From NCBI GenBank assembly GCA_035268885.1, contig DATFKA010000124.1:11060-75059 (forward strand): DNA of 64,000 bases, read 5' to 3'. The notes below the pieces were generated by a model. The model was not told the origin of the DNA. It searched no databases and saw only the letters and a program-made list of their open reading frames with translations. Shown piece by piece: positions 1-9,494 of the stretch. The first letter of the stretch is position 1. The number at the start of each line of letters is the position of its first letter. The DNA comes from DATFKA01 sp035268885 (lineage in GTDB: Bacteria > Bacteroidota > Bacteroidia > Chitinophagales > Saprospiraceae). The position numbers were made by a program, and so were the translations under genes.

Positions 1-3000
1 ATGTACTCCTTTTTATTGGGCTAATACTGTTCGCCTTTGAAAGTCTGCAGGCCCAGGCTTGTAATGCAACCGCTGGTTTGTTAAATCTTTCGAATTCCAC
101 CTTTTGCGTGGGAGATACTGTTCGCCCAACCTTAGTTAATGCCACTACTAACCCTACCTATACGAATGAATTAATTGTTGTAGATGACAATGGTTTAATT
201 GTTAAATTTGGGATTACCAACGGCGAAATTGTTGACTTACCCCTGGGCCAATACGGTGTCCACGCTTTTAATTATCGCAACAGTAATCCTCCCCAGCAAG
301 GGCCACAATTAGGGCAAAGGATAACGGATATTGCAGACCCTGAAATAAATTGTTACGACATTAGTGCGCTCGAACCTTTTGTGATAACCGATACGGTGGC
401 ACCAACTGCGGTTTGTTCCGATCAACAGGTCTTGCTATACCTCGACGAGGATGGTGAAGTTTCGGTAGCGCCTTCGGATTTTGATTTTGGTAGCTTCGAT
501 GAGGGCTGTGTGGGTATAGATACTTTATTCTTAGAACAAGAAATATTCACCTGCCTCACTATCGGTGAAATGGAACTGAAGTTATATGTCCAGGATAGTG
601 TCGGGAACCTGGATTCCTGCGTTACACAAATAAGCGTTCTGGATACCTTTCCACCACAGGTTACTTGCCTGGACACGACGGTTTTATTAAGCCCTTTAGG
701 TATTGGAGAATTATCGATTAGTGAAGTACTCGATGATGTGGACGATGCTTGTGATGAGGCACCCTCTCTCCAATTATCTCAAGAAGAATTCACCTGCGAA
801 GATTTGGGCACACAGTTGGTTTATTTGATTGCCGAGGATCAGTATGGTAACCGGGACAGTTGTACTGCCCGTGTGACCGTTCGGGATACGACGCCACCCA
901 TCGTACGCTGTCAACCGGGTATCGCCTATTTGAATGCATCGGGTAAGATTATCCCTGATCCGTCCCAATTAGACGACGGTAGCGCAGACCTTTGCGGCGG
1001 CTTTCTTGAATTCCGCCTGGTACCTGATCATTTCGATTGTAACACCCTGGGGAGCAAACCCATTACGCTATTTGCGAAGGATCAGTATGGAAACGAAGGC
1101 AGTTGTGAAACCAGTATATCCGTATTAGATACCGTGGCCCCAAATGCGCAATGTCTAAGCCAAACTATATTTCTGGATGATTCCGGTACCGCCATGCTAT
1201 CCGCTGCGGAGGTAGATAACAGTTCAGACAATTGTAGCATCGAGCAACGAAACCTGGAAAAAAACAGCTTTTCTTGTATTGATATTGGTAATCAACGAGT
1301 ATTATTGACCGTCGAAGACTTTTCGGGTAATCAGGATACTTGTTATGCCAGGGTAGAAGTGAGAGACACGATCTCCCCCCTGGCTATTTGCCAGGCCGCC
1401 ACTATTTACTTAAATGAAGCGGGAATGGCTCCTTTATCCACTGCTGAGGTGAATGATGGCAGTATGGACAATTGTGGGGTGCTGAGTAATATCAGTTTAT
1501 CCCAGAATCAGTTTACTTGTGAGGATCTCGGTACAAAGACGGTAGCGCTTAGCCTGAGTGATCCGTATGGGAATTCGGATAGGTGTACCGCAATGGTGAC
1601 GATTCGAGATACCCTCGCGCCCATACCACAGTGTCAGGCGGTAAGTATTTACCTGGACAAAAATGGACAAGCCCAGCTCGACCATACCCTGGTCGATGAT
1701 GGGAGTAGTGATAATTGTGTGGGTGTTCTCGAATACACCCTTTCCCGTATGTTCTTCACTTGCGAAGACATTGGGGAATCTTCGGTTATTCTAAAAGTGA
1801 CAGATGGACAAAATAATCTAGACTCCTGTGTGGCTATCATTACGGTAATCGACACCATTCCGCCGGAGCCTAGTTGCGAGAATGTAACGATTTACACGGG
1901 AGAAAATGGTCTGGCCGTATTGTCTGTTAATGCGATTGATGCCGGAAGTATGGACATTTGTACTTCAGTGGAAAAAAGGTATTTATCCGAAGATCGTTTT
2001 ACCTGTGGAGAGTTAGGCGAAAATACGGTACAATTATATCTGGAGGATCAGTTTGGGAATCTCGACTCTTGTTCCGCCACGATTACGGTGAAGGATACTT
2101 TACCTCCTATTCTTCGTTGTGAAGATCAAACGATTTATCTCGATCAGTCGGGGCAGGCTGGTCTTCTGGTATCAGATGTAGATGCAGGATCGACCGATAA
2201 CTGTGGTGGTATTGCTTCTCGGAGCTTAAGTCAAAGTGATTTTAGCTGTACGGAAGTTGGACTAAACACCGTCATTCTCAAAGTAGAAGACAGCAATGGT
2301 AATGTGGATAGCTGTGCGGTTCAAATAACGGTGCTAGATACCGTTGCTCCCACCGCCCAGTGTAAAGACTTTACGCTGGCCCTAGGGACTGATGGAGCGG
2401 CCTTACTTACGCCGGATCTTATCAATCAGCAAAGTACGGACAATTGCCGGGTGACTGGTTTTGAATTAAGTAAGTCCAATTTCCTTTGTTCAGATTTGGG
2501 AGCCAACACCGTGGTTATGACAGTGCGGGATCAAAACAACAATCGGGGTACCTGCCAGTCGATCGTTACGGTTGTAGACCGCAACAAACCGGAAGTGTTT
2601 ACGCAAAATATTGAAGTATACCTGGACGAAAACGGGCGCATAAGGGTTTCACCCCTCGCCATTGATACAGGAAGTACGGATAACTGTTCGATTGATAGTC
2701 TATGGCTTAGTCAACGTGACTTTGACTGCTCGCATATAGGGCCGAACCTAATACGTTTGTTTGTCAGGGATATTGATGGCAACATTAATGATAAAGCCGC
2801 AGTCGTTGAAATCAAAGACAATCGTAATCCTGTGCTCAGCTGTCCGGAAAACGTCGTATTGACCACTGACCTGGACGGTGCCGGCAATTGTTCGGTTGTT
2901 ATACTCGATGATCAGCTCGATCCTACCAGGATAAATGATAATTGCGGTATCGACACCTTTTATCACGATTTTACAGCAGCTACGGCAAATCAAACTTTAC

Positions 3001-6000
3001 TGGGGGCTACTTTTGCGACCGGCAACACGGCGGTCACCTGGACGGTCGTCGACAATAATGGACAGCTGGCCACTTGTGATTTTGAAGTCCGGGTGGAAGA
3101 TAACGAAGCGCCCTTTGCCCGCTGTAAAGATAGCGTTTTAGTACAGTTGAACGAAGGAGGTTTTGCCGTTCTTGATTCCAGTTTAGTCGATAATGGCAGT
3201 AGCGACAATTGTGGTATTGAGCGCTATGAGCTGGATATAAACGAAGTAGATTGTAACAGTGTGGGGTATAATCTCATTCGGGTGATTATGCAAGACGCAG
3301 CAGGTAATCAAAACAATTGCGAGGTAGTGGTGGGCGTGGTTGCTTCGGAAGCCTGTAATACCCCCGTTTTTGCCAATTCGGGAGGCCCCGATATTGCCGA
3401 TCCCTGTACTTGTAGAGCAGATGGGGCTTTCGATGAGCAGGTAGTTATTGGTCCGACGACTAATGATCAGGTATGGACGGTCAAATCAACAAATTTATTA
3501 AATCCGATTACTCTAATACCTTATCCGGTAGGCACCCCTTTTACGGAAGTGCCCATCAATACAGATAGTAGTATCTACACTTTGCAAGGTGTTCACCTAG
3601 ATGGGGTTGGGTATAGTATTACGGCGGAAAGCCCGGTATTTGCTGATCTGTCCATTTCAAATATTTGTTATTACCCCCAGCCGGAAATCCTGGGACTGGA
3701 TGGATCTATTTGTTTATTTACCAATTCCATTCCTCTGGAGGCATCTATTATGAATAATGTACAGGGTACCGGATATTTCACGATCAATGGTGAAATCGCT
3801 ACGGAGGTGAGGCCTATGGAATTAGGCGTAGGTAGCCACGAAGTCGTATATCATTTCGACGCGGGTGATCCGGCCAGTCTCAACGAGCCTTCCAATATGG
3901 GCTGTATGGTGGAAGTTGCTAAGACCATCGAGATTATTGAAACCAATCGTTTCTTTGCGTGTAATGATCTGGTGAATATCACCTCCAACGTATCTTGTGA
4001 GATACTGGTCAAACCACAGATGATTCTGAGTGGAGACTATCTTTGCTACGATGATTATCAGGTGTTTTTAGCTTTTGATGGCGAGGCAGTTCCCAATCCG
4101 GTGCCTTCCGAATATGCAGGAGAAACCCTGGAAGCTTTGGTTCAGCATAAAGTATCGGGACGGATTTGTTACGGTAATATTAGTATTAAAGATGTAAGCG
4201 GACCACAGATTACGGAATGCCCTGGAGATATTATTGACCGCTTCATATGTACAGACCTCGATTCTATTTTTAATAATCCAGCTAGCTTGGACTCAACGAG
4301 TAAGTTTTATACTGGGATACCCATTGTAGAAGATAATTGTACGGGGACGATTATCAATTTTCAGGATAATCTGATATCAGGAGCGGCTTGCCTCGATCCA
4401 GCCGTGCAAACCATCCGTCGAGTATTTCGGGTAGCGGATCAGTTCGGTAACACCACCACCTGTGAACAACGGATTACCTTTAATCGACCAACGGAAATAT
4501 TTTTCCCGGAAGATACCATTGTGCGTATAAACTGCGATGCGCCAGATTTAGCAACCAATCAGGAGGGCCATTTAGCCCCTTCTGTTACGGGGGCTCCTTA
4601 CGTAATCAATGGGTTTGGAGAAGCAATTAACCTGGTGGACTACCGCATTTGTGGCTATTTATTGCTTTATGAAGACCTAAAGAGCGTTATCTGTCCAGCC
4701 AAGGAAAGTCTACTAAGGACCTGGCGCCTTTTTGATGAGTGTGCCGGAGCCATTTCAATGACTAAAACACAGTATATTCAATACGGTGACTTTGATCCGC
4801 CTGTGTTATCCTGTCCAGCTGTCGATTTGGATAGAAATGGTAAAATTGATCCTTTGCCCATCTATTCGACTTCCCCCTTTAATTGTTTGGCCGACCTTTC
4901 CATTCCCATGCCAGAGGTAGATGAATGTTCAGATTATACCGTGGAAACCAGGGTATTTACCTGGCAAACCGAGGATCGATTTGGTTTCCCTTTACGTGAT
5001 TCTATATTTACCGAATTACCAAATGCAGATTATGTCGATGGGCAAGTGAAGGGTGTTCCCGTGGGTGATCATTATTTTGTATATACGGTTCGGGATGTCT
5101 GTAATAATGTGGCCAGGGATACCTGTCAGTTTCGAGTAGTAGACGGTATCGCTCCGGTGGCACTTTGTGAAGATGATTTGGTGGTCTCCCTCAGCAACGA
5201 TGGAACCCAGGTTTTCCCGATTGATATAGATGCGGGTAGCAGGGATAATTGCGATGGTACAAATCTTGGTTTGGAGATACGTCGGCTAGTATCCGCAGAA
5301 TGTTCCGAAACCGATAGCACCTACTACTCCGACTGGGCACAAGCGGCCGAGCTCACCTGTTGCGACGTAGGTAAGTTGGTTACCGTTGAGTTGAGGACTT
5401 CAGATCAATCCGGGAACCAAAACCGATGTGTCTCGCGAGTCAGAGTGAAAGATAATCTGCGTCCCAGTTGCCAGGCACCTTTTAGCGTAAGCGTAGACTG
5501 CGATGAACTACCTACGAGTTTTGATCCCTCCAAGATCCAATTACTGCAAAATAGTTTTGGCACCCCGGTGATAGAAGATAACTGTGAAGCAAGTTGGATA
5601 GAATTAGCACCTCAGGTCGACCTGGATCAGTGCGGTATTGGCTCGATTATACGTTCTTTTGAAGTGAAAGATAAATCGGGAAATATGGCTGCTGGTATTT
5701 GCCAACAGGTCATCACAGTAGATGCGGTTTATGATTATACCATCAAATTCCCCGCTGACACGCGTAACAGCTGCGGCGAAATCAACAGGGATACCGTAGA
5801 GGTGTTTGAAAATGCCTGCGACATGCTGGCTATTAACGTGATGGATAGTGAATTCCAGCGTTCCCCAGAAGGCTGCTTTAAAATTGAGCGGACCTATCGT
5901 ATCATCAATTGGTGTGAATACGATGGTTTTTCCAATCCCATTATTGTACCTCGTAATCTGACCTGTGAAGGTATCCCGGGAGATCAGGATGTTTGGGTGC

Positions 6001-8087
6001 ACGTCTCGCGAAATGACACCACTTATTATGATCAGAATGACGATCCGTTAGATATGCTCCCCCCCATAGATTCGACTGGCGAGGAATGTAATGGCCGGAC
6101 TAATCCGGAAGGCCATTGGACCAATAGTGGACTGGATAACTCCATCCGTTCTTCAGGATACTGGCAATACACTCAATATATTAGTATTGTCGATGATGTA
6201 GATCCAATCATTAGTTTTTCTCCGCTTTCCGAGGTGTGCAGTAATAACGATGCCTGTACCGCCGACTTGACTTTTCCTTTTACGGTAAGTGAGAATTGTA
6301 CATCCGATGATTTGAGCCTTTCGGTAATTGTTGATCTTGGAGACGATGGCCTAAATGACTATATCTTATTAGCAGAAGAAATCGAGGGGACGTACCCTAA
6401 TTACAACGTTTCTGGAAATTTTGATTTGGGACGACATCGGTTTTACCTCCGGGTAATTGATGGTTGCAATAACGAAGCCACCGCCGAGCTACCCTTTACG
6501 GTAGTAGACTGTAAAGCGCCAAGCCCGCTGTGTCAGGATGGTCTGGTTGTTGAGCTTAGCCGGTTAGAAGAACCGGCAGATATCAATAATGATGGTATAG
6601 AAGACCTGGCTAGCGCGTATGCTCCGGCTATTGCTTTATTGGCGAGTACGACCACGGACTGCAGTGGTCCGGTTCGATACTCAATAAACAGAGTAGGGCA
6701 ATCTCCCTCTGTAGATCAGGACAGCCTGCAGGTTACCTGTGCGGATGAAGGTATAGTCCTGGTGGAAGTCCACGCCTGGGATAGTCTGGATAATCACAGT
6801 TCCTGTAATACTTTCATAGATGTACAAAATAATTCAGATGCCTGTCGGGAAATCCCCAGAGGTGCGATCTACGGTTTAGTGATGACAGAGACCAGTGTGC
6901 CGGTAAAGGCGGTCGAGGTCTCACTAAGCGGCGCCGTCCGAATTCAGGAGAATACGAATCGGAATGGCTTGTACAATTTCCTGGAACTAGAGGAAGGAGA
7001 CGACTTTACGGTTACACCACGAATGGACGGCAACGATCGTTCCGGCGTTACGACCTTTGACCTTATTCTGATCCGGAAACATATCCTGGGAGCCAAGCTC
7101 TTGGATTCTCCCTACAAAATGATTGCGGCCGATGCCAATAGTTCGGGGAATATTTCGGTGCTGGATTTAATTCAGCTGCAAAAGCTAATTTTGGGTATCG
7201 AAATTGATCTGAAAGATAATACCAGTTGGCGATTTGTAGATGCCAAATACCAATTTCCCGATCCTGCTGACCCTTTTAGCGGGCCTATTCCATCGGTAAT
7301 CAATATCAATAATTTAGATCGACAGTATTATGATGCCGATTTCATAGGCGTGAAAATTGGAGATGTCAACAATTCCGTGAACCCCAGCACCCTGCAGCTT
7401 TCAACCCCCAGGTCAAAGCAATCGGCGGTTTATCTGGACATCACTGACCAGCCCCTCACGCCGGGTACCCTCTTGGAGGTCCCTGTGCGATTGCTAGCTA
7501 TTAATCAACTGGAGGGTTTTCAGTTTGGTCTGGCTTTTGATCAATCACGGGTAGCGTTGGAGGCGGTCGTTCCCGGTCAGCTTTCGCTAAAAAATTTCGG
7601 ACAGTTTGCGACGGAAGGTCTAATTACCAGTAGTTGGTACCGTACGAATCAAGCGATGGATGAGGCAAAGCCCCTTTTCTTTTTGCGATTTAAAGTGCTG
7701 GCAGCCGGGAAAACCAGTGATCTGTTTTACTTAAACGACCGTCGTTTAACCGCCGAAGCCTACACCAGAGCCAATCTGCACCAGGACCTTCAACTGCGAT
7801 TTGACGAGCAGGACGCGAACAAAGATGAATTCCGCTTTTTGCAAAACTGGCCAAATCCAGCGGATCTAGAAACAACCCTGACCTGGCTTTTGCCGAAAGG
7901 CACCAAGGGGCGCTTAAAAGTGATAGACAACACGGGCCGGGTGGTCTGGCAAGAGGAAGGTGCTTTTGAGGCCGGATGGAATAGATATCGCCTGTCTACG
8001 GCGAACTTTCCTTCGGGTGTTTTGTATTATCGATTTGAATCGGATGCTTACCAGGCCTCCGGAAAAATGCTTGTCATTCATCGATAA
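1..8087 (+). CDS. Giant T9SS-exported multidomain protein with HYR-like repeats, dockerin and cohesin-like domains (5' end missing)
   Basis: The frame is open from the window edge (first full codon at nt 3). The first residues form the hydrophobic end of a signal peptide ending in SLQAQA before the mature Cys, so the true start lies only a little upstream and a TTG at 78 is not the start. About twelve tandem domains of roughly 81 residues follow (nt 390-3345), then more irregular cysteine-rich domains to about nt 6840. After these come a carboxypeptidase-regulatory-like beta domain (about 6855-7020), two dockerin-type calcium loops each ending in ILG (about 7020-7210), a cohesin-like domain (about 7425-7800) and a C-terminal T9SS type A sorting domain (about 7838-8084). 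The protein is probably exported through the outer membrane and displayed or released as an adhesin or matrix protein. No catalytic domain was recognised. Confidence 0.9.
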   Translation, partial: VLLFIGLILFAFESLQAQACNATAGLLNLSNSTFCVGDTVRPTLVNATTNPTYTNELIVVDDNGLIVKFGITNGEIVDLPLGQYGVHAFNYRNSNPPQQGPQLGQRITDIADPEINCYDISALEPFVITDTVAPTAVCSDQQVLLYLDEDGEVSVAPSDFDFGSFDEGCVGIDTLFLEQEIFTCLTIGEMELKLYVQDSVGNLDSCVTQISVLDTFPPQVTCLDTTVLLSPLGIGELSISEVLDDVDDACDEAPSLQLSQEEFTCEDLGTQLVYLIAEDQYGNRDSCTARVTVRDTTPPIVRCQPGIAYLNASGKIIPDPSQLDDGSADLCGGFLEFRLVPDHFDCNTLGSKPITLFAKDQYGNEGSCETSISVLDTVAPNAQCLSQTIFLDDSGTAMLSAAEVDNSSDNCSIEQRNLEKNSFSCIDIGNQRVLLTVEDFSGNQDTCYARVEVRDTISPLAICQAATIYLNEAGMAPLSTAEVNDGSMDNCGVLSNISLSQNQFTCEDLGTKTVALSLSDPYGNSDRCTAMVTIRDTLAPIPQCQAVSIYLDKNGQAQLDHTLVDDGSSDNCVGVLEYTLSRMFFTCEDIGESSVILKVTDGQNNLDSCVAIITVIDTIPPEPSCENVTIYTGENGLAVLSVNAIDAGSMDICTSVEKRYLSEDRFTCGELGENTVQLYLEDQFGNLDSCSATITVKDTLPPILRCEDQTIYLDQSGQAGLLVSDVDAGSTDNCGGIASRSLSQSDFSCTEVGLNTVILKVEDSNGNVDSCAVQITVLDTVAPTAQCKDFTLALGTDGAALLTPDLINQQSTDNCRVTGFELSKSNFLCSDLGANTVVMTVRDQNNNRGTCQSIVTVVDRNKPEVFTQNIEVYLDENGRIRVSPLAIDTGSTDNCSIDSLWLSQRDFDCSHIGPNLIRLFVRDIDGNINDKAAVVEIKDNRNPVLSCPENVVLTTDLDGAGNCSVVILDDQLDPTRINDNCGIDTFYHDFTAATANQTLLGATFATGNTAVTWTVVDNNGQLATCDFEVRVEDNEAPFARCKDSVLVQLNEGGFAVLDSSLVDNGSSDNCGIERYELDINEVDCNSVGYNLIRVIMQDAAGNQNNCEVVVGVVASEACNTPVFANSGGPDIADPCTCRADGAFDEQVVIGPTTNDQVWTVKSTNLLNPITLIPYPVGTPFTEVPINTDSSIYTLQGVHLDGVGYSITAESPVFADLSISNICYYPQPEILGLDGSICLFTNSIPLEASIMNNVQGTGYFTINGEIATEVRPMELGVGSHEVVYHFDAGDPASLNEPSNMGCMVEVAKTIEIIETNRFFACNDLVNITSNVSCEILVKPQMILSGDYLCYDDYQVFLAFDGEAVPNPVPSEYAGETLEALVQHKVSGRICYGNISIKDVSGPQITECPGDIIDRFICTDLDSIFNNPASLDSTSKFYTGIPIVEDNCTGTIINFQDNLISGAACLDPAVQTIRRVFRVADQFGNTTTCEQRITFNRPTEIFFPEDTIVRINCDAPDLATNQEGHLAPSVTGAPYVINGFGEAINLVDYRICGYLLLYEDLKSVICPAKESLLRTWRLFDECAGAISMTKTQYIQYGDFDPPVLSCPAVDLDRNGKIDPLPIYSTSPFNCLADLSIPMPEVDECSDYTVETRVFTWQTEDRFGFPLRDSIFTELPNADYVDGQVKGVPVGDHYFVYTVRDVCNNVARDTCQFRVVDGIAPVALCEDDLVVSLSNDGTQVFPIDIDAGSRDNCDGTNLGLEIRRLVSAECSETDSTYYSDWAQAAELTCCDVGKLVTVELRTSDQSGNQNRCVSRVRVKDNLRPSCQAPFSVSVDCDELPTSFDPSKIQLLQNSFGTPVIEDNCEASWIELAPQVDLDQCGIGSIIRSFEVKDKSGNMAAGICQQVITVDAVYDYTIKFPADTRNSCGEINRDTVEVFENACDMLAINVMDSEFQRSPEGCFKIERTYRIINWCEYDGFSNPIIVPRNLTCEGIPGDQDVWVHVSRNDTTYYDQNDDPLDMLPPIDSTGEECNGRTNPEGHWTNSGLDNSIRSSGYWQYTQYISIVDDVDPIISFSPLSEVCSNNDACTADLTFPFTVSENCTSDDLSLSVIVDLGDDGLNDYILLAEEIEGTYPNYNVSGNFDLGRHRFYLRVIDGCNNEATAELPFTVVDCKAPSPLCQDGLVVELSRLEEPADINNDGIEDLASAYAPAIALLASTTTDCSGPVRYSINRVGQSPSVDQDSLQVTCADEGIVLVEVHAWDSLDNHSSCNTFIDVQNNSDACREIPRGAIYGLVMTETSVPVKAVEVSLSGAVRIQENTNRNGLYNFLELEEGDDFTVTPRMDGNDRSGVTTFDLILIRKHILGAKLLDSPYKMIAADANSSGNISVLDLIQLQKLILGIEIDLKDNTSWRFVDAKYQFPDPADPFSGPIPSVININNLDRQYYDADFIGVKIGDVNNSVNPSTLQLSTPRSKQSAVYLDITDQPLTPGTLLEVPVRLLAINQLEGFQFGLAFDQSRVALEAVVPGQLSLKNFGQFATEGLITSSWYRTNQAMDEAKPLFFLRFKVLAAGKTSDLFYLNDRRLTAEAYTRANLHQDLQLRFDEQDANKDEFRFLQNWPNPADLETTLTWLLPKGTKGRLKVIDNTGRVVWQEEGAFEAGWNRYRLSTANFPSGVLYYRFESDAYQASGKMLVIHR
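390..3345 (+). repeat. About 12 tandem ~81-residue HYR/Ig-like coding repeats
   Basis: Within the giant secreted protein a unit of about 243 bp repeats about twelve times. Each unit opens with a motif of the type D-T-x-x-P-x-x-x-C, has an Ile/Leu-rich strand with Leu-Asp-x-x-Gly, then DNC or similar, a Phe-x-Cys pair, and closes with V-x-D-x-x-G-N-x-D-S-C followed by a beta strand. Conserved cysteines suggest one or two disulfides per domain in an extracellular beta-sandwich. The DNA has diverged between units, so this is an old protein-level duplication rather than a recent one. Confidence 0.85.
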
Positions 8088-8136
8088 GGTATTTAAAAAT
8101 TCCTTATTTTTCGCGCAAGCAGAATTATTAAATAAA

Positions 8137-8224
8137 GAAGTTGTTTAAAAACTCCTCACTGAGCCCTTGGCAACACATTGAAAGCCAATACCAACCATCT
8201 CACCAGGAATTCTTAAACAACTTC
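8137..8224. repeat. MITE-like element, family 1, copy 1
   Basis: An 88-bp element with imperfect inverted ends (GAAGTTGTTTAA... / ...TTAAACAACTTC). It is flanked by a 3-bp direct repeat, AAA (8134-8136 and 8225-8227). It matches the copies at 20564-20651 and 27831-28000, in inverted orientation relative to both. It lies between the giant secreted protein and the carboxynorspermidine dehydrogenase gene. One strand reads through as an open frame in phase with the downstream gene, which creates a false N-terminal extension of 43 residues. Confidence 0.85.
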
Positions 8225-8269
8225 AAAGAGCTGCTTTCAGCTAGCTCGATTTTAAAATCTAAAAATAAT

Positions 8270-9484
8270 ATGTCAAAAGTCCTGATTATTGGTGCCGGCG
8301 GAGTAGGAAGGGTCGTCACCTATAAATGTGCACAAAATGCAGATGTATTCTCTGAAATCATGTTGGCCAGCCGAACCGTTTCTAAATGTGATGTCATTGT
8401 GGCGGATGTAAAACGGGATACTGGCCATCAGCACATGAGTACCGCCGCGGTAGATGCCGAGGATGTCCCCGCACTGGTGAAATTAATTCGGGATTTCGGA
8501 GCTGATCTCGTACTTCACGTGGCCCTGCCCTATCAGGATCTGACCATCATGGATGCTTGCCTGGAAGCGGGCGTTCACTATTTGGATACGGCCAACTACG
8601 AGCCTAAAGAAGAAGCCAAGTTTGAATACAGCTGGCAATGGGCTTATCAGGACAAATTTCGTGAAGCTGGCCTGACGGCAGTGCTGGGTTGTGGTTTTGA
8701 TCCGGGTGTAACCGGGGTGTTTACCGCTCGGGCCGCGAAGCACCATTTCGATGAAATACACTACCTCGATATCGTGGATTGTAATGCCGGGGACCACGGA
8801 AAAGCCTTTGCGACTAACTTTAACCCGGAAATCAATATTCGGGAAATCACCCAAAAGGGTAAGTACTTCGAAAACGGTGAATGGCATTATACGGAGCCTC
8901 ACGAAGTCAAAAAAGTACTGAATTACCCAAACATCGGACCTAAAGATTCTTATCTGATTTACCATGAGGAATTAGAATCCTTAACCAAAAACTTCCCTTC
9001 GCTTAAACGCGCCCGTTTTTGGATGACTTTTGGTCAGGAATACCTGACGCATTTGCGCGTCATTCAAAATATTGGTATGGCCTCAATTGAGCCAGTAAAG
9101 CATAAAGGTATGGATATTGTTCCGCTGGAATTCCTAAAATCCGTATTGCCAGATCCGGGAAGCCTGGGAGACAATTATTCGGGAGAAACTTCCATTGGTT
9201 GTCGTATCCGGGGGCTAAAAGACGGAAAACAAAAGGACTATTACATTTGGAATAATTGCCGCCACGAAGCAGCCTTCAAAGAAACGGGAGCACAGGGGGT
9301 TTCTTATACCACCGGCGTACCCGCAATGCTGGGAGCTAAGATGGTTTTAACCGGCAAGTGGACCGGAGCCGGCGTCTTTAACGTGGAGGAGTTCAATCCG
9401 GATCCATTCCTGGCCGAATTAGGCGAGCAGGGTTTAGCCTGGCACGAAGAAGTCGGAGCTGATCTGGAATTTGAATACGCATAA
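8270..9484 (+). CDS. Carboxynorspermidine dehydrogenase (saccharopine dehydrogenase family)
   Basis: This 404-residue NADPH-dependent enzyme of the saccharopine dehydrogenase family has the nucleotide-binding motif GAGGVG at residues 8-13. By family it condenses aspartate semialdehyde with a diamine (putrescine or diaminopropane) to a carboxylated polyamine. The next gene encodes the matching decarboxylase, which supports this substrate rather than saccharopine. I place the start at ATG 8270 because the in-frame extension back to 8141 is the translated copy 1 of the family 1 repeat, and the same peptide precedes an unrelated gene near 20647. The pair would make spermidine or norspermidine without S-adenosylmethionine decarboxylase. 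Confidence 0.87.
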   Translation: MSKVLIIGAGGVGRVVTYKCAQNADVFSEIMLASRTVSKCDVIVADVKRDTGHQHMSTAAVDAEDVPALVKLIRDFGADLVLHVALPYQDLTIMDACLEAGVHYLDTANYEPKEEAKFEYSWQWAYQDKFREAGLTAVLGCGFDPGVTGVFTARAAKHHFDEIHYLDIVDCNAGDHGKAFATNFNPEINIREITQKGKYFENGEWHYTEPHEVKKVLNYPNIGPKDSYLIYHEELESLTKNFPSLKRARFWMTFGQEYLTHLRVIQNIGMASIEPVKHKGMDIVPLEFLKSVLPDPGSLGDNYSGETSIGCRIRGLKDGKQKDYYIWNNCRHEAAFKETGAQGVSYTTGVPAMLGAKMVLTGKWTGAGVFNVEEFNPDPFLAELGEQGLAWHEEVGADLEFEYA

Positions 9485-9494
9485 AGAAAAGGAA

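Noticed and set aside
390..3345. Possible CRISPR or satellite DNA in the region of regular ~243-bp periodicity
   Set aside because: The repeats are only similar at protein level and the period matches an 81-residue domain in an uninterrupted frame.
5604..6002. 132-codon frame antisense to the giant T9SS protein
   Set aside because: It overlaps well-supported coding sequence, with no recognisable domain.
8483..8965. 160-codon frame antisense to the carboxynorspermidine dehydrogenase gene
   Set aside because: It is a shadow frame inside a conserved enzyme gene.
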